From Clostridiales bacterium (GTDB taxonomy: Bacteria > Bacillota > Desulfotomaculia > Desulfotomaculales > VENG01), in the NCBI GenBank assembly GCA_021736985.1, contig JAIPEW010000013.1:1-64000 (forward strand): a stretch of DNA of 64,000 nucleotides, given 5' to 3'. Under the pieces are notes generated by a model. That model was given only the letters and a program-made list of their open reading frames with translations, made no database searches and had not been told where the DNA came from. The position numbers and the translations under genes are program-made. The number at the start of each line of letters is the position of its first letter. The stretch's first letter is position 1. Of the stretch, positions 63,523-64,000 are shown in pieces.

Positions 63523-63669
63523 ATAATCTCCCCTTTCTAGCAAGTTTGTTTATATTATTAACCTTGATAGAGTATTTATGTACTCCCTCAATAAGATTTA
63601 TAAAAAGCAGCACACATAATAATGTTAGTTAATAAAATAAAACAAAATTTTTAAAGGCGGGAGTTATTT

Positions 63670-64000
63670 ATGTCCACTATTGTTTCCGGTGAGTGTTTTG
63701 TGTCAGAAGAAATAGTTTTAGATCAGCCTGCACCTGATTTTTCTGCGGAAGCTTATTACAAAGGTGATAAAAGAAACATTAAATTAAGTGACTTTAGAAA
63801 TAAGTGGGTTGTATTATTTTTTTACAAGGCAGATTTTACTTTTGTATGACCTACTGAACTGGCAGCCGTGGCTGACCGTTATGACAAGTTCAGGGAATTA
63901 GGAGCAGTAGTACTGGGTATAAGCACTGACAGCATATATGCTCATAAAATTTTTGCTAATATATCACCGTCGGCAAGTAAGGTACAGTATCCTCTTTTAT
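63670..64000 (+). CDS. prxU: selenocysteine-containing peroxiredoxin (partial, runs off the right edge)
   Basis: Thiol/selenol peroxidase of the AhpC/Prx1 2-Cys type; reduces peroxides. Translation from ATG 63670 is a clean peroxiredoxin: [49 protein letters not shown]. The in-frame TGA at 63847-63849 (residue 60) falls exactly at the peroxidatic Cys of the TFVCPTE motif and the frame continues perfectly afterwards, so TGA should encode selenocysteine. A hairpin follows directly (see SECIS). Such Sec peroxiredoxins (e.g. PrxU of Eubacterium acidaminophilum) are known. The resolving Cys would lie beyond the window. Shine-Dalgarno GGCGGGAG. Confidence 0.92.
63847..63893 (+). promoter_or_regulatory. 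bacterial SECIS-like element after the UGA codon
   Basis: Four bases after TGA, CTGAACT (63854-63860) pairs with AGTTCAG (63887-63893). Inside, GGC AGC pairs with GCU GACC (one bulged A), leaving a CGUG apical loop (63867-63870) with the GU pair typical of SelB recognition. The loop G is 18 bases after the UGA, within the usual bacterial range. Confidence 0.85.

Larger units (their letters stand above)
63337..63669. other. intergenic region with a terminator and a possible tiny gene
   Basis: Contains the terminator 63342-63371, a 47-codon minus-strand ORF with good Shine-Dalgarno (63379-63522), and about 150 AT-rich bases that should carry the divergent promoters. A GAGTA/TACTC hairpin near 63570 lies between the small gene and the peroxiredoxin. 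Confidence 0.6.

Noticed and set aside
1-64000. CRISPR arrays, tRNA and rRNA genes
   Set aside because: No regularly spaced direct repeats, no cloverleaf with TTCGA-type T-loop and no rRNA-like stretch was seen by eye; a tRNAscan/CRISPR search would confirm.

Overview
The window looks like a chromosomal segment of a low-to-moderate-GC, anaerobic, endospore-forming Firmicute. The best fit is a clostridial member of the Peptococcaceae / Desulfotomaculum-Pelotomaculum type; this is inferred from gene content, not from a marker phylogeny. Spore genes (gpr protease, ylbJ-like membrane protein), FapR-controlled lipid synthesis, SipW-type signal peptidases, an 11-subunit complex I without an NADH module, an ADP-forming acyl-CoA synthetase and a selenocysteine peroxiredoxin all fit. 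Nearly every protein-coding gene is preceded by a strong Shine-Dalgarno sequence, and TTG/GTG starts are common.

Layout. 1-130: possible group II intron fragment running off the left edge. 180-3238 (minus): glycine-betaine-type ABC transporter opuAA-AB-AC with its own terminator. 3485-7270: promoter, FMN riboswitch and the riboflavin operon ribD-ribE-ribBA-ribH, followed by a nicotinate phosphoribosyltransferase-like gene. 8453-8644: rpmB (minus). 8830-9180: decayed tnpB relic. 9204-12337: recG convergent with the spore protease gene gpr. 12844-20920: accessory surface-protein island. It holds a LuxR-type regulator with a degenerate receiver, two SipW-type signal peptidases, four camelysin/TasA-like proteins (two with single-base frameshifts), a camelysin/beta-helix fusion-like protein, a coiled-coil protein with a long acidic tail, and a small zinc-ribbon-like protein. 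21134-22659: rsmD, coaD and a coiled-coil protein. 22678-24780 (minus): ADP-forming acyl-CoA synthetase. 24781-25712: AT-rich gap with a possible tiny membrane-peptide transcript. 25713-27005 (minus): ylbJ-like.

27149-36512: yceD-rpmF, then a FapR operator and the lipid operon fapR-plsX-fabH-fabK-fabD-fabG-acpP, then fabF-rnc-ftsY. 36673-41881: a nucleoside/SAM by-product recycling cluster (mtnP, mtnA, ahcY, class II aldolase, MTA/SAH deaminase). 42034-45324: CoA-disulfide-reductase/rhodanese and a class III aminotransferase (minus). 45493-52018: SRP and ribosome-maturation operon ylxM-ffh-rpsP-KH-rimM-trmD, then rplS, lepB, rbgA, rnhB. 52224-61992: nuoABCDHIJKLMN. 62175-63336: a C_GCAxxG_C_C protein, a DUF3006-like protein and yraN. 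63670-64000: a peroxiredoxin whose peroxidatic Cys codon is UGA, followed by a good bacterial SECIS-like hairpin; the gene runs off the right edge.

The most interesting items are the selenocysteine peroxiredoxin (missed by ordinary gene calling because of the in-frame TGA), the SipW/camelysin surface-fibre island with its exact 17-bp inverted repeat pair around two camelysin genes, the MtnP-MtnA-aldolase cluster suggestive of a DHAP shunt, and the NADH-module-free complex I.
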